From contig ONCE01000005.1 in the NCBI GenBank assembly GCA_900316245.1, forward strand, positions 1-64,000: a DNA stretch of 64,000 bases, read 5' to 3'. Origin of the DNA: an uncultured Bacteroidales bacterium (GTDB taxonomy: Bacteria > Bacteroidota > Bacteroidia > Bacteroidales > UBA932). The position numbers and the translations under genes were made by a program. This document shows, piece by piece, positions 28,233 to 38,200 of the stretch (positions within the stretch are counted from its first letter, which is position 1; every line of letters starts with the position of its first letter). Below the pieces are notes generated by a model, which had not been told where the DNA came from, ran no database searches, and saw only the letters and a program-made list of their open reading frames with translations.

Positions 28233-28976
28233 TTAGAAATGAAAGATGATACCCAGGTTCAAGCCCAGCAGGCTGGGTTTGTAGTTGAAGAAGGCGTGGG
28301 AGAGACTGCTGTCGTGGGCCTGTCCCTGCGTCTGGAGATTCCACTCGTAGCCGCCTTCCAGAAGAGGAAGGGAAAGTTCCACGGACATAAAATCCGTCAC
28401 AAAGACGGAGATGCCCGGATAGAGGCCCAGGCTCACGGAATAGAGGTCTGAATACGTACCCTCTTTGCCGCGCTCCGTATTGGCATAGTCTTTTCCGTAG
28501 CCGAAACCACCGGAGAGGCGGGTCTCGCCAAACAGGGCCACCACCTTGCTGTTGAACAGGGGAATATAGGCACGGTAGGCGATGGCGCCGGTAAAGAGGC
28601 TGTTCACCACGTGTTTGTTGGAGAACTCCAGGGTGGACAGCACCTTGAGGTTGTTGACGTCGGCCGATACATTGCTATAACCCAGACGGACTCCCAGAGC
28701 CATGTTTTTCTGGAAGAACCAGTAGCCGTTGAGAGAGACATCCCAGATGGCGGCGTTGCCGTTCAGGTTGGTAACCAGACCAGCCAGAGACGCTCCCGTA
28801 GTGAGGTTCTCGCCATTGGCATTGAAGCGGTTATAGCCGCCGGCAGCCCCGATGGCTACAGTCCCCTTGGGGATGTAAACGGATTTGGGATTGCCCAGTC
28901 CGCGGTCTATTCTCTTTGCCATCAGCTCGCCGGTGCTCAGGACCACCAACAGGGCCAGGAATAATACTTTTTTCAT
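28233..28976 (-). CDS. Predicted outer-membrane beta-barrel protein
   Basis: 247-aa protein with a signal peptide (MKKVLFLALLVVLSTGELMA), alternating amphipathic strands rich in Tyr, Gly and Asn (GYNRFNANGE, GVRLGYSNVSADVNNL, FGETRLSGGFGYG) and a C-terminal strand ending in Phe (LGLNLGIIFHF), as in barrel-assembly substrates. Function unknown; could be a porin-like or structural barrel (OmpW/OprF-like size). First gene of a two-gene operon with the PCMD lipoprotein; promoter at 29000-29007. Confidence 0.75.
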   Translation of the reverse strand: MKKVLFLALLVVLSTGELMAKRIDRGLGNPKSVYIPKGTVAIGAAGGYNRFNANGENLTTGASLAGLVTNLNGNAAIWDVSLNGYWFFQKNMALGVRLGYSNVSADVNNLKVLSTLEFSNKHVVNSLFTGAIAYRAYIPLFNSKVVALFGETRLSGGFGYGKDYANTERGKEGTYSDLYSVSLGLYPGISVFVTDFMSVELSLPLLEGGYEWNLQTQGQAHDSSLSHAFFNYKPSLLGLNLGIIFHF

Positions 28977-28999
28977 AATCGTATGGGGGTTACACGGTC

Positions 29000-29026
29000 C
29001 AAAGATACGCTTTTTTTGTATATTTG
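29000..29026. promoter_or_regulatory. Divergent promoters flanking 28976 and 29032
   Basis: Minus-strand TATCTTTG at 29000-29007 for the barrel operon; plus-strand TATATTTG at 29019-29026, whose last base is 6 bp before the ATG of the S51/ATP-grasp gene. Confidence 0.7.
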
Positions 29027-29031
29027 TAACA

Positions 29032-30954
29032 ATGACGCTTTACTTAACCGGCAGTCCCACCAGGTTTGGGGAGTCCAGTTTTACCCCAGACAACGGCTTT
29101 CTGGCCGATGTCAGGGCCTCGTTGGCAGAGGTGACGGGACCCGGCAGAAACCCCCGTGTGCTGCTGGTGAGTGCCGCCCCGGACGACAAAGGCTTCACGG
29201 ACTCGGTCAAGAAGGGAATGAGCTATTGCATCCACCGTTCCGGCATCCGGACGGCCTCCGTCACAATGCTGGAGAGGAGCAATGCCGGGAAGGCCGGAGA
29301 GCTGGTAAAGCAGGCCGATTGGATCATCCTCTGCGGAGGCCACGTGCCCACGCAGAACCGGTTCATCCACGAGATAGGCCTGAGGGAACTGCTGAAGGGC
29401 TATGAAGGAGTAGTGATGGGTTGCAGCGCCGGCAGCATGAACTGCGCGGAGGATGTCTACTCCCATCCGGAATTGCCGGGAGAAGCCCGGGACCCGGGCT
29501 ATAAGCGCTGGCTCAAGGGACTGGGGCTCACGGACATCAACCTGGTTCCGCATTTTGAGCAGGTGCGGTACGCGCAGGTGGACGGCCTGCGGCTCTTTGA
29601 AGACATTGCTTTCCCCGACAGCTGGGGCCACAGGTTCTACACCTTCCGCGACGGCGGATACATAAAGGTCAAGGACGGAAGGGCCATCCTGTACGGAGAA
29701 GCGTTTGAGATAACCCGAGGTGCCATGCACCGCATATCGGAAGAAAACAAAACCTGTTGCTTTATGAACGTAGTATTCATCTCTCCCCATTTCCCGCAGA
29801 CCTACTGGCACTTCTGCGCCGGTCTGAGGGCCAACGGTGTCAACGTGCTGGGCATAGCCGACACCAACTACGAGAACCTCCCCTGGGAGCTGCAGCAATG
29901 CCTCTCGGACTACTACAAGGTGCACAGCCTGGAAAACTACGACGAGGTGTACCGCGCCGTGGCCTTCTATGCACACCGATATGGAAAGATAGACTGGATA
30001 GAATCCAACAACGAGTACTGGCTGGAGCAGGACGCCCGCCTGAGGACGGACTTCAACGTCACCACCGGTATCAAGACGGACCGGATAGCCTCCATCCGCA
30101 ACAAGTCCGAGATGAAGAAATACTACGCCGCCGGCGGCATCCCCACGGCCCGCCAGATCAAGGGCTCCGAAGGCCTTGCCAAGGTCCAGGCCTTTATCAA
30201 GAAGGTGGGCTATCCCGTCATTGCCAAGCCGGACAATGGAATGGGGGCCTCCGGTACCTTCAAGCTCAATAATGACCAGGAGCTCAAAGCCTGGTTCAAG
30301 GAGCACGAAAACAACTTTGGCTACTTTGTTTTTGAAGAATTCATCACCGGCCTTCTGGTTAGTTACGACGCCATTTTCAATTCCAAGGGAGAGCCCATTT
30401 TCGAGAACAACACCGTGTTCCCTATGCCCATCATGGACGTGGTGCACGACAACCTGGAAATCTGCTACTGGACCAACAAGACGGTTCCTGCCAAACTCTC
30501 CGCCATTGGCCGCCGTACGGTAAAGGCCTTTGGCGTCACGGGCCGCTTCGTGCATCTGGAGTTCTTCCAGCTGGAGAGCGACCGCCCCGGCCTGGGCAAG
30601 AAGGGAGACTACGTGGGCCTGGAAGTGAATATGCGCCCGCCGGGAGGCTACACCCCCGATATGATGAACTTCGCCCACAGCACCGACGTTTACCAGCTAT
30701 GGGCCGATATGGTTACGTTTGACGAGGCTCGCAAGCCGCAGGGAGAGCAGTACTTCTGCGCCTACGCCGGCCGCCGCGACGGTGTGGCCCACAAACATAG
30801 CCACGAAGAAATCATGAACCGCTACGGTGCCAACATAAGGATGGCCGAAAGGGTTCCCGACGCCCTGTCCGACGATCTCTGCAACTTCGCCTACATAGCC
30901 CGCTTCAAGGAAAAGAAAGACATAGACGCCTTCTTCAAATACGTAACGGAATAA
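29032..30954 (+). CDS. Peptidase S51-like / ATP-grasp fusion protein
   Basis: 640-aa two-domain protein. Residues 1-240 are a peptidase E/cyanophycinase-like (S51, class I amidotransferase-like) domain: VLLVSAAPDDKG, LCGGHVPTQNRF and the nucleophile motif MGCSAGSMN with Ser132. Residues 245-640 are an ATP-grasp ligase: MNVVFISPHFPQTYWHF, YPVIAKPDNGMGASGTFKL and the metal site LEVNMRPPGGYTPDM. The second domain starts with Met245, so internal initiation is possible. Start at 29032 chosen because the promoter -7 box precedes it directly. The domain pair suggests making and cleaving a peptide or amide bond; the substrate is unknown. Confidence 0.85.
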   Translation: MTLYLTGSPTRFGESSFTPDNGFLADVRASLAEVTGPGRNPRVLLVSAAPDDKGFTDSVKKGMSYCIHRSGIRTASVTMLERSNAGKAGELVKQADWIILCGGHVPTQNRFIHEIGLRELLKGYEGVVMGCSAGSMNCAEDVYSHPELPGEARDPGYKRWLKGLGLTDINLVPHFEQVRYAQVDGLRLFEDIAFPDSWGHRFYTFRDGGYIKVKDGRAILYGEAFEITRGAMHRISEENKTCCFMNVVFISPHFPQTYWHFCAGLRANGVNVLGIADTNYENLPWELQQCLSDYYKVHSLENYDEVYRAVAFYAHRYGKIDWIESNNEYWLEQDARLRTDFNVTTGIKTDRIASIRNKSEMKKYYAAGGIPTARQIKGSEGLAKVQAFIKKVGYPVIAKPDNGMGASGTFKLNNDQELKAWFKEHENNFGYFVFEEFITGLLVSYDAIFNSKGEPIFENNTVFPMPIMDVVHDNLEICYWTNKTVPAKLSAIGRRTVKAFGVTGRFVHLEFFQLESDRPGLGKKGDYVGLEVNMRPPGGYTPDMMNFAHSTDVYQLWADMVTFDEARKPQGEQYFCAYAGRRDGVAHKHSHEEIMNRYGANIRMAERVPDALSDDLCNFAYIARFKEKKDIDAFFKYVTE

Positions 30955-30983
30955 TCTCAACGATCAATATTAACACAAGAATT

Positions 30984-33029
<2,046 letters not shown>

Positions 33030-33030
<1 letters not shown>

Positions 33031-33275
33031 TGGACGAAATTCAACTTCATATCCTGAGTCCCGAGGGGACGCTGGTCAAAAAGGCCGTGTCGCTGGTGAC
33101 GCTGCCGGGCGTGGTGAGTCCTTTCACCGTGCTCAAGGACCACGCCGCCCTGGTCACCGCCCTGGTGGAAGGAGACATCCGTTATGTGGCAAATGACAAG
33201 GAGGAACTTCTCCACATCCAGGAAGGTTTTGTGGAAGTGAAAGATAACCAGGTAAAAGTCTGCGTGGAGGTATGA
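33030..33275 (+). CDS. atpC: ATP synthase F1 subunit epsilon (short form)
   Basis: 81-aa protein containing only the N-terminal beta-sandwich (LHILSPEGTLVKKAVSLVTLPG, HAALVTALVEGDIRY). The C-terminal helical hairpin that inhibits ATP hydrolysis in the 130-140-aa enzymes is absent, so regulation by that route is lost. Overlaps atpD (TAATG) and atpB (4 bp). Confidence 0.92.
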
Positions 33276-34312
33276 TCCTCATTTTCCTCATATCGTTATT
33301 GTTGTTACAAGGAGATACACTCGGCCTTGCAGGCCTCGGTATGACAAACGAAGCCGCTGTCATACCGAGCGAAGCGAGCGTATCTCATGAAGAGGAACTT
33401 GATATAGCAGAGATTATCTTCGAGCACATTGGTGACGAGTATGAGTGGCACATCACAGAGTGGAAGGGCAAGGCCATTGCCATTCCGCTACCTTGTATTG
33501 TGATAGAGGACGGTGTGCATATCTTTACGGCGCATCACGCGGTGGATTATGGATATACATTCAATGAGAACGGGAAACTGGTGAATGCCCAGACTGGCAA
33601 GCGGCCCATAGACTTGTCCATTACCAAGAACGTCCTGGCCCTCATGTTTAGCACTTTGCTCCTTCTGGTCATAGTGCTGTGGACGGCCCGCTGGTACAAG
33701 AAACATGATGCCTTGCAGCAGGCCCCCACTGGTCTTGCGGCCGCTATGGAGCCCCTCATCATGATGGTGCATGACATGGCACGAGAGAATATCGGCCCGG
33801 ATTACCGGAAGTTCTCTCCCTACCTTTGCATGGCCTTCCTGTGGATCCTGTTCAACAACTTCCTGGGTATCCTGCCCTTCTTCCCGGGAGGCGCCAACCT
33901 CACGGGTAACATTGCCATTACGTTGGTACTGGCCCTGTTCACCTTCTTTACGGTGAACCTGAACGGTACCAAACATTATTATAAAGAGATTTTTGCCCCG
34001 GATGTTCCGGGCTTCCTTAAACCCATAATGCCGGTGATCGAGGTCTTCAGTACCATTATGAAACCGGTCTCCCTCACCATCCGTCTATTCGCCAATATGC
34101 TGGCGGGCCATATTATGATCCTGTCTATGGTGTGCATCATCTTCATCGTGGCCAAGTACGGCCCGCTCCTGACAGGCAGCATGACGCTCATATCCGTTCT
34201 CTTCGGCGTGTTCCTGGATGCGCTGGAGTGCCTGGTTGCCTTTATCCAGGCCTATGTATTTACCATGCTCAGCTCCATTTATATCGGACTGGCACGGGCT
34301 CATGAAGAATAA
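33272..34312 (+). CDS. atpB: ATP synthase Fo subunit a
   Basis: 346-aa membrane subunit forming the proton half-channels. Core motifs are NNFLGILPFFPGG, KPVSLTIRLFANMLAGH (with the essential Arg) and the last helix AFIQAYVFTMLSSIYIGLA. The N-terminus is a hydrophobic leader, then a periplasmic segment (EIIFEHIGDEYEWHI) usual in Bacteroidales. Residues about 14-38 (DTLGLAGLGMTNEAA then VIPSEASVS) are encoded by a palindromic repeat inserted in frame (33312-33386), an oddity shared with atpG. Confidence 0.96.
   Translation: MILIFLISLLLLQGDTLGLAGLGMTNEAAVIPSEASVSHEEELDIAEIIFEHIGDEYEWHITEWKGKAIAIPLPCIVIEDGVHIFTAHHAVDYGYTFNENGKLVNAQTGKRPIDLSITKNVLALMFSTLLLLVIVLWTARWYKKHDALQQAPTGLAAAMEPLIMMVHDMARENIGPDYRKFSPYLCMAFLWILFNNFLGILPFFPGGANLTGNIAITLVLALFTFFTVNLNGTKHYYKEIFAPDVPGFLKPIMPVIEVFSTIMKPVSLTIRLFANMLAGHIMILSMVCIIFIVAKYGPLLTGSMTLISVLFGVFLDALECLVAFIQAYVFTMLSSIYIGLARAHEE
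33312..33386. repeat. Palindromic repeat inserted in frame in atpB
   Basis: Outer arms GAGATAC (33312-33318) and GTATCTC (33380-33386) enclose perfect 12-bp inner arms CTCGGTATGACA (33335-33346) and TGTCATACCGAG (33358-33369). It encodes residues 14-38 of subunit a. The right half recurs in atpG at 37880-37911. Confidence 0.88.
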
Positions 34313-34331
34313 CTTTTAAACTATTGATATT

Positions 34332-34592
34332 ATGATTCTTTCCGCTATCATTCTTCAAGCTGCCGCAGGTGCAATGCTCGGCAAGGCCGGTGCTGCACTG
34401 GGCGCTGCTATCGCTGCCATTGCTGCCGCCATCGGTATCGGCAAAATTGGCAAATCCACTATGGAAGCCATTGCCCGTCAGCCGGAAAGCGCCGGTAACC
34501 TGCGTACATCCATGATCATTGCCGCCGGTATGGTGGAGGGCGCCGCCCTGTTCGCCATCATCGTGGCCCTGCTTGCCATCCTCATTAAGTAA
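34332..34592 (+). CDS. atpE: ATP synthase Fo subunit c
   Basis: 86-aa hairpin protein of the rotor ring. Two hydrophobic helices (GAALGAAIAAIAAAIGIGKIG and MIIAAGMVEGAALFAIIVALL) are joined by the polar loop ARQPE. The ion-binding Glu lies in GMVEGAALF; the Ser/Thr next to Glu seen in sodium-coupled rings is replaced by Gly, favouring proton coupling. Normal length. Confidence 0.97.
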   Translation: MILSAIILQAAAGAMLGKAGAALGAAIAAIAAAIGIGKIGKSTMEAIARQPESAGNLRTSMIIAAGMVEGAALFAIIVALLAILIK

Positions 34593-34594
34593 GT

Positions 34595-35101
34595 ATGAAC
34601 CTGATTACGCCCGATTTCGGCCTCCTTTTCTGGATGGTCGTTATCTTCGGCCTTGTGTTCTTCCTCCTCGCGAAGTTCGGATTCCCGATCATCACGGACA
34701 TGGTGGATCAGCGCAGTGCCAAGATACAGCAGTCCCTGAAGGATGCCGACGAAATTGAGGCGCGTATGGCGAAGTGGAAGGTCGAGCAGGCCCAGATGCT
34801 GGAGCAGACCCGCCGGGAACAGAGTGCCATCCTCAAGGAGGCAACGGAAACCAAGGCTAAGATTGTGGCCGATGCCAAGCAGCAGGCCAAGGAAGAGGCC
34901 GACAAACTGCTGGCCGAAGCCAAGCTCCAGATAGCGGCCGAAAAGGAGAGCGCCCTTCGCGACGTGCGCAAGGAAATTGCCCTCCTGAGCGTAGAAGTGG
35001 CCCAGAAAGTGCTCCGCCGCGAGCTCTCCGACGAAGGCAGCCAACGCGCCTTCCTGGATAAGCTGGTGGACGAAGCCGGTCAGGCAGATATCCGCTCATG
35101 A
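34595..35101 (+). CDS. atpF: ATP synthase Fo subunit b
   Basis: 168-aa peripheral-stalk subunit. One N-terminal membrane segment (FGLLFWMVVIFGLVFFLLAK) is followed by a long charged coiled coil (residues about 45-130) and a C-terminal delta-contact region. Starts 2 bp after atpE and overlaps atpH by 4 bp. Confidence 0.95.
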   Translation: MNLITPDFGLLFWMVVIFGLVFFLLAKFGFPIITDMVDQRSAKIQQSLKDADEIEARMAKWKVEQAQMLEQTRREQSAILKEATETKAKIVADAKQQAKEEADKLLAEAKLQIAAEKESALRDVRKEIALLSVEVAQKVLRRELSDEGSQRAFLDKLVDEAGQADIRS

Positions 35102-35658
35102 ACCGCAGCATCGTCATAACGCGCTACGCCACCGCGCTGGTGAAGTATTGCCGGGTGACCGGACACGGAGAGATTGTCTGCTCCGAAGCCGAGACCCTGG
35201 AGCGGGCCCTGTTCCAGGTGCCCGAGCTCCGGCGTATGGTTACGGCGGCCGACGACGTGGTGAGCCCCTTTGACAAGAAGAAGCTCCTGCAGACCGCCCT
35301 GGGAAACAAGATGTCGCAGGAACTGAGCCGGTTCCTCACGCTGCTCAATGAAAATAGCCGTATGAGCCTGGTGGAGGACATCCTTCGGAGCTTCATTACC
35401 CTGTACAGGCGCAGCATCGGCATCCGCAAGGCCCATCTCACCACCGTAAGCGAACCTTCCGAGCGCCTGCTTCAGCGCCTGAAGGACCTGGTCCGCCAAA
35501 AGACCGGGGACGATGTGATCTTTGAAGTAGAAGTGGATCCCAACCTCATCGGAGGCTTTGTGCTGGACCTGGACGAGTTCCTGATGGACGCCAGCGTCAA
35601 GCACCAGTTGGACCAGATCCGCGAACAGTTTATTGAAAGAAACAGAAGAATAATCTAA
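35098..35658 (+). CDS. atpH: ATP synthase F1 subunit delta
   Basis: 186-aa OSCP-type stalk subunit. The N-terminal helical bundle begins [15 protein letters not shown], and the C-terminal motif [32 protein letters not shown]-type region ([11 protein letters not shown]) identifies the family. Coupled by overlaps with atpF and atpA. Confidence 0.95.
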   Translation: MNRSIVITRYATALVKYCRVTGHGEIVCSEAETLERALFQVPELRRMVTAADDVVSPFDKKKLLQTALGNKMSQELSRFLTLLNENSRMSLVEDILRSFITLYRRSIGIRKAHLTTVSEPSERLLQRLKDLVRQKTGDDVIFEVEVDPNLIGGFVLDLDEFLMDASVKHQLDQIREQFIERNRRII

Positions 35659-37241
35659 TGGCAACAAGTCTGAAACCATCGGAAGTGAGCGATATCCTGC
35701 TAGGGCAGCTCCAAGACATGAAAAACGACCTCCAGTTCGAGGAGATCGGCAAAGCCTTGCAGGTGAGTGACGGCGTCGTGCGCATCTACGGCCTGGACCA
35801 TGCCGAAGCCGGCGAACTGCTGGACTGCGGCAACGGCGTGATGGCCGTGGTGATGAACCTGGAGACCGACAACGTGGGCGCCGTGCTGATGGGCCCCACG
35901 GATCAAGTGAAGGAGGGTATGGTGGTGCGCCGTACGGGCCGCATCGCTTCCATTGGCGTGTGCGACAAACTGCTGGGCCGCGTAGTGGACCCGCTGGGTG
36001 CCCCGCTGGACGGCCTGGGCCCGGTAGACGGCGACAAGATTGACATGCCGCTGGAGCGCAAGGCTCCGGGCGTCATCTACCGCCAGCCGGTGAGCGAGCC
36101 CCTTCAGACGGGCCTCAAGGCCATTGACGCGATGATTCCCATCGGCCGCGGTCAGCGTGAGCTCATCATCGGAGACCGTCAGACGGGTAAGACCGCCATT
36201 GCCATTGATACCATCCTTAACCAGCGCCAGGCCTACGAGGCCGGAGACCCGGTGTACTGCATCTATGTGGCCATCGGCCAGAAGGGCTCTACCGTGGCTT
36301 CCATTGTGAAGACCCTGCGGGAGCGTGGCGCCATGGACTATACCGTGGTGGTGGCTGCTACAGCATCCGACCCCGCCGCGCTTCAGTACTATGCTCCTTT
36401 TGCCGGAGCCGCCATCGGCGAGTACTTCCGCGACACGGGCCGCCACGCCCTGGTGGTGTACGACGACCTCTCCAAGCAGGCTGTGGCCTACCGTGAGGTA
36501 TCCCTCATCCTCAAGCGCCCTTCGGGCCGCGAGGCATACCCCGGCGATATCTTCTACCTGCACAGCCGTCTGCTGGAGCGTGCGGCCCGCATCATCGACC
36601 AGCAGGAAGTGGCCCAGCAGATGAACGACCTCCCGGCCGCCCTCAAAGACAAGGTCAAGGGCGGCGGCTCCCTCACCGCCCTGCCCATCATCGAGACGCA
36701 GGCCGGTGACGTATCGGCCTATATCCCCACCAACGTGATTTCCATCACGGACGGCCAGATTTACCTGGAACAGGGCCTCTTCAACCAGGGTGTCCGTCCC
36801 GCCATCAATGTGGGTATTTCCGTGTCCCGTGTGGGTGGCAGCGCCCAGGTCAAGTCCATGAAGAAAGTGGCCGGTACCCTCAAGATCGACCAGGCCCAGT
36901 GGACGGAGCTGGAGGCTTTCTCCAAGTTCTCGTCAGACGTGGACAAGGTTACCGAACTGGCCCTGGATAAAGGCCGAAAGAACAACCAGCTGCTCATCCA
37001 GCCCCAGTACAGCCCTATGCCCGTGGGAGAACAGGTGGCTATCCTCTTCTGCGGAACGCGCGGCCTTATGCGGGATATCGCCATCGATGCCGTGCACGCC
37101 TTCCAGGATGCTTTCCTGGGCCGCCTCCGCGCCACGCACCAGGCCGATGTCCTGGACCCGCTGGGAGCCGGCAAGCTCACTCCTGAGATTGAAAAGATTC
37201 TGACAGATACCGCAGCCTCCGTTATCCTTACCCTCAAGTAA
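35658..37241 (+). CDS. atpA: ATP synthase F1 subunit alpha
   Basis: 527-aa non-catalytic nucleotide-binding subunit. [10 protein letters not shown] at the N-terminus, Walker [32 protein letters not shown], the [24 protein letters not shown] stretch and [15 protein letters not shown] are conserved. Length slightly above 500, as in the phylum. One-base overlaps with atpH and atpG. Confidence 0.98.
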   Translation: MATSLKPSEVSDILLGQLQDMKNDLQFEEIGKALQVSDGVVRIYGLDHAEAGELLDCGNGVMAVVMNLETDNVGAVLMGPTDQVKEGMVVRRTGRIASIGVCDKLLGRVVDPLGAPLDGLGPVDGDKIDMPLERKAPGVIYRQPVSEPLQTGLKAIDAMIPIGRGQRELIIGDRQTGKTAIAIDTILNQRQAYEAGDPVYCIYVAIGQKGSTVASIVKTLRERGAMDYTVVVAATASDPAALQYYAPFAGAAIGEYFRDTGRHALVVYDDLSKQAVAYREVSLILKRPSGREAYPGDIFYLHSRLLERAARIIDQQEVAQQMNDLPAALKDKVKGGGSLTALPIIETQAGDVSAYIPTNVISITDGQIYLEQGLFNQGVRPAINVGISVSRVGGSAQVKSMKKVAGTLKIDQAQWTELEAFSKFSSDVDKVTELALDKGRKNNQLLIQPQYSPMPVGEQVAILFCGTRGLMRDIAIDAVHAFQDAFLGRLRATHQADVLDPLGAGKLTPEIEKILTDTAASVILTLK

Positions 37242-38164
37242 TGCCCACGCTGAAGGAAATAAAGGGCCGGATAGGGTCGGTCAAGAGTACGCTGAAGATT
37301 ACTTCGGCGATGAAGCTCGTGTCCAGTGCCAAACTGCGCAAGGCGCAGGTGGCCATCGAGGCTATGAGACCGTACGAGGAGGCCCTGCAGGGCATCCTGG
37401 CTACCTTGGAGATTCCCGGTCAGGCCGGGAACGACGTATGGGGCGCCGGGAATGCCGTGAGGGACGGGTGGGACTCTGAGGAGTCCGTCATGCCCGGCAC
37501 CGATCGGGCATCTTCCGACCGGGCATCCAGGCCCACGGCCCTTGTGGCCATAGCCTCCAATTCCTCCCTTTGTGGCGGCTTCAACGCCAACATCATTGCC
37601 AAGGTGCGCAGTGAGCGCAAGCCCGGGGACGTGATTTATTCGTTGGGCCGAAAGATGGCCGACGCCATGCGCCGTGACGGCTATCCCACCCCCGAGGACC
37701 TGAACGACCTGGTGGAGCATCCGGCCTACGGCCCCGCCGCCGCCCTGGTGGAAAAGTTGGCCCACGAGGTAGAGGAAGGCAAATATAGCCGCGTGCTCCT
37801 GGTCTATACCCATTTCGTCTCTACGGCCCGCCAGGTTCCCGTGGCAGAAGTGCTATTAGGAGGAGATACGCCCACAGACGTTGTCATACCGAGCGAAGCG
37901 AGTGTATCTCCTGATGATGTCCTCATCGAGCCCGGCAAGAAGGAACTGCTGGCGAGCCTCCGTCCCAAGACCCTCAAGCTCAAGCTGTATGCAGCCCTGC
38001 TGGACAGCGTCGCCGCCGAGCACGCCGCCCGTACCGTGGCTATGCAGACGGCCACCGACAACGCCGAGAACCTCCTCTCCGAACTCACCCTCCAGTACAA
38101 CAAGGGCCGTCAGCAGAAGATTACTTCAGAAATTCTGGACCTCGCAGGTGGTCAGACCGAATAG
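37241..38164 (+). CDS. atpG: ATP synthase F1 subunit gamma with two repeat-encoded inserts
   Basis: 307-aa rotor shaft. N-terminal helix KEIKGRIGSVKSTLKITSAM and C-terminal helix AARTVAMQTATDNAENLL are typical, as is SNSSLCGGFN. Two stretches are unlike the family: residues about 57-97 (IPGQAGNDVWGAGNAV... VMPGTDRASSDRASRP), encoded by palindromes at 37411-37530, and residues about 208-224 (DTPTDVVIPSEASVS), encoded by the palindrome at 37862-37911. Both lie in surface loops of the Rossmann-like domain, away from the coiled-coil rotor, so the protein should still work. Confidence 0.95.
   Translation: MPTLKEIKGRIGSVKSTLKITSAMKLVSSAKLRKAQVAIEAMRPYEEALQGILATLEIPGQAGNDVWGAGNAVRDGWDSEESVMPGTDRASSDRASRPTALVAIASNSSLCGGFNANIIAKVRSERKPGDVIYSLGRKMADAMRRDGYPTPEDLNDLVEHPAYGPAAALVEKLAHEVEEGKYSRVLLVYTHFVSTARQVPVAEVLLGGDTPTDVVIPSEASVSPDDVLIEPGKKELLASLRPKTLKLKLYAALLDSVAAEHAARTVAMQTATDNAENLLSELTLQYNKGRQQKITSEILDLAGGQTE
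37411..37530. repeat. Palindromic repeat cluster inserted in frame in atpG
   Basis: Contains ATTCCCGGtcaggCCGGGAA (37412-37431) and ATGCCCGGcaccgatCGGGCAT (37490-37511), then a further partial copy GACCGGGCATCC. The same palindromes occur in the MATE gene (43258-43316) and between genes at about 49262-49290. Adds about 40 residues. Confidence 0.85.
37862..37911. repeat. Second palindromic repeat inserted in frame in atpG
   Basis: Arms GGAGATAC (37862-37869) and GTATCTCC (37904-37911). The right half TGTCATACCGAGCGAAGCGA matches the atpB element exactly over 20 bases; both encode VIPSEASVS. Confidence 0.88.
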
Positions 38165-38171
38165 TTTTTGT

Positions 38172-38199
38172 TATCTTTGTGGTAACACGCCACAAAGAT
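38172..38199 (+). promoter_or_regulatory. Dipeptidase promoter with overlapping perfect palindrome
   Basis: The -7 box TATCTTTG (38172-38179) lies in the left arm of ATCTTTGTGG/CCACAAAGAT (38173-38182 and 38190-38199), a perfect 10-bp-arm palindrome ending 1 bp before the ATG. It may be an operator. Confidence 0.6.
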
Positions 38200-38200
38200 T

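Noticed and set aside
29764-30954. Separate ATP-grasp gene starting at 29764
   Set aside because: The frame is continuous with the S51 domain and no stop separates them; kept as one fusion gene with a possible internal start.
37411-37530. Frameshift or pseudogene in atpG
   Set aside because: The frame stays open on both sides of the insert, and all conserved gamma regions are intact.
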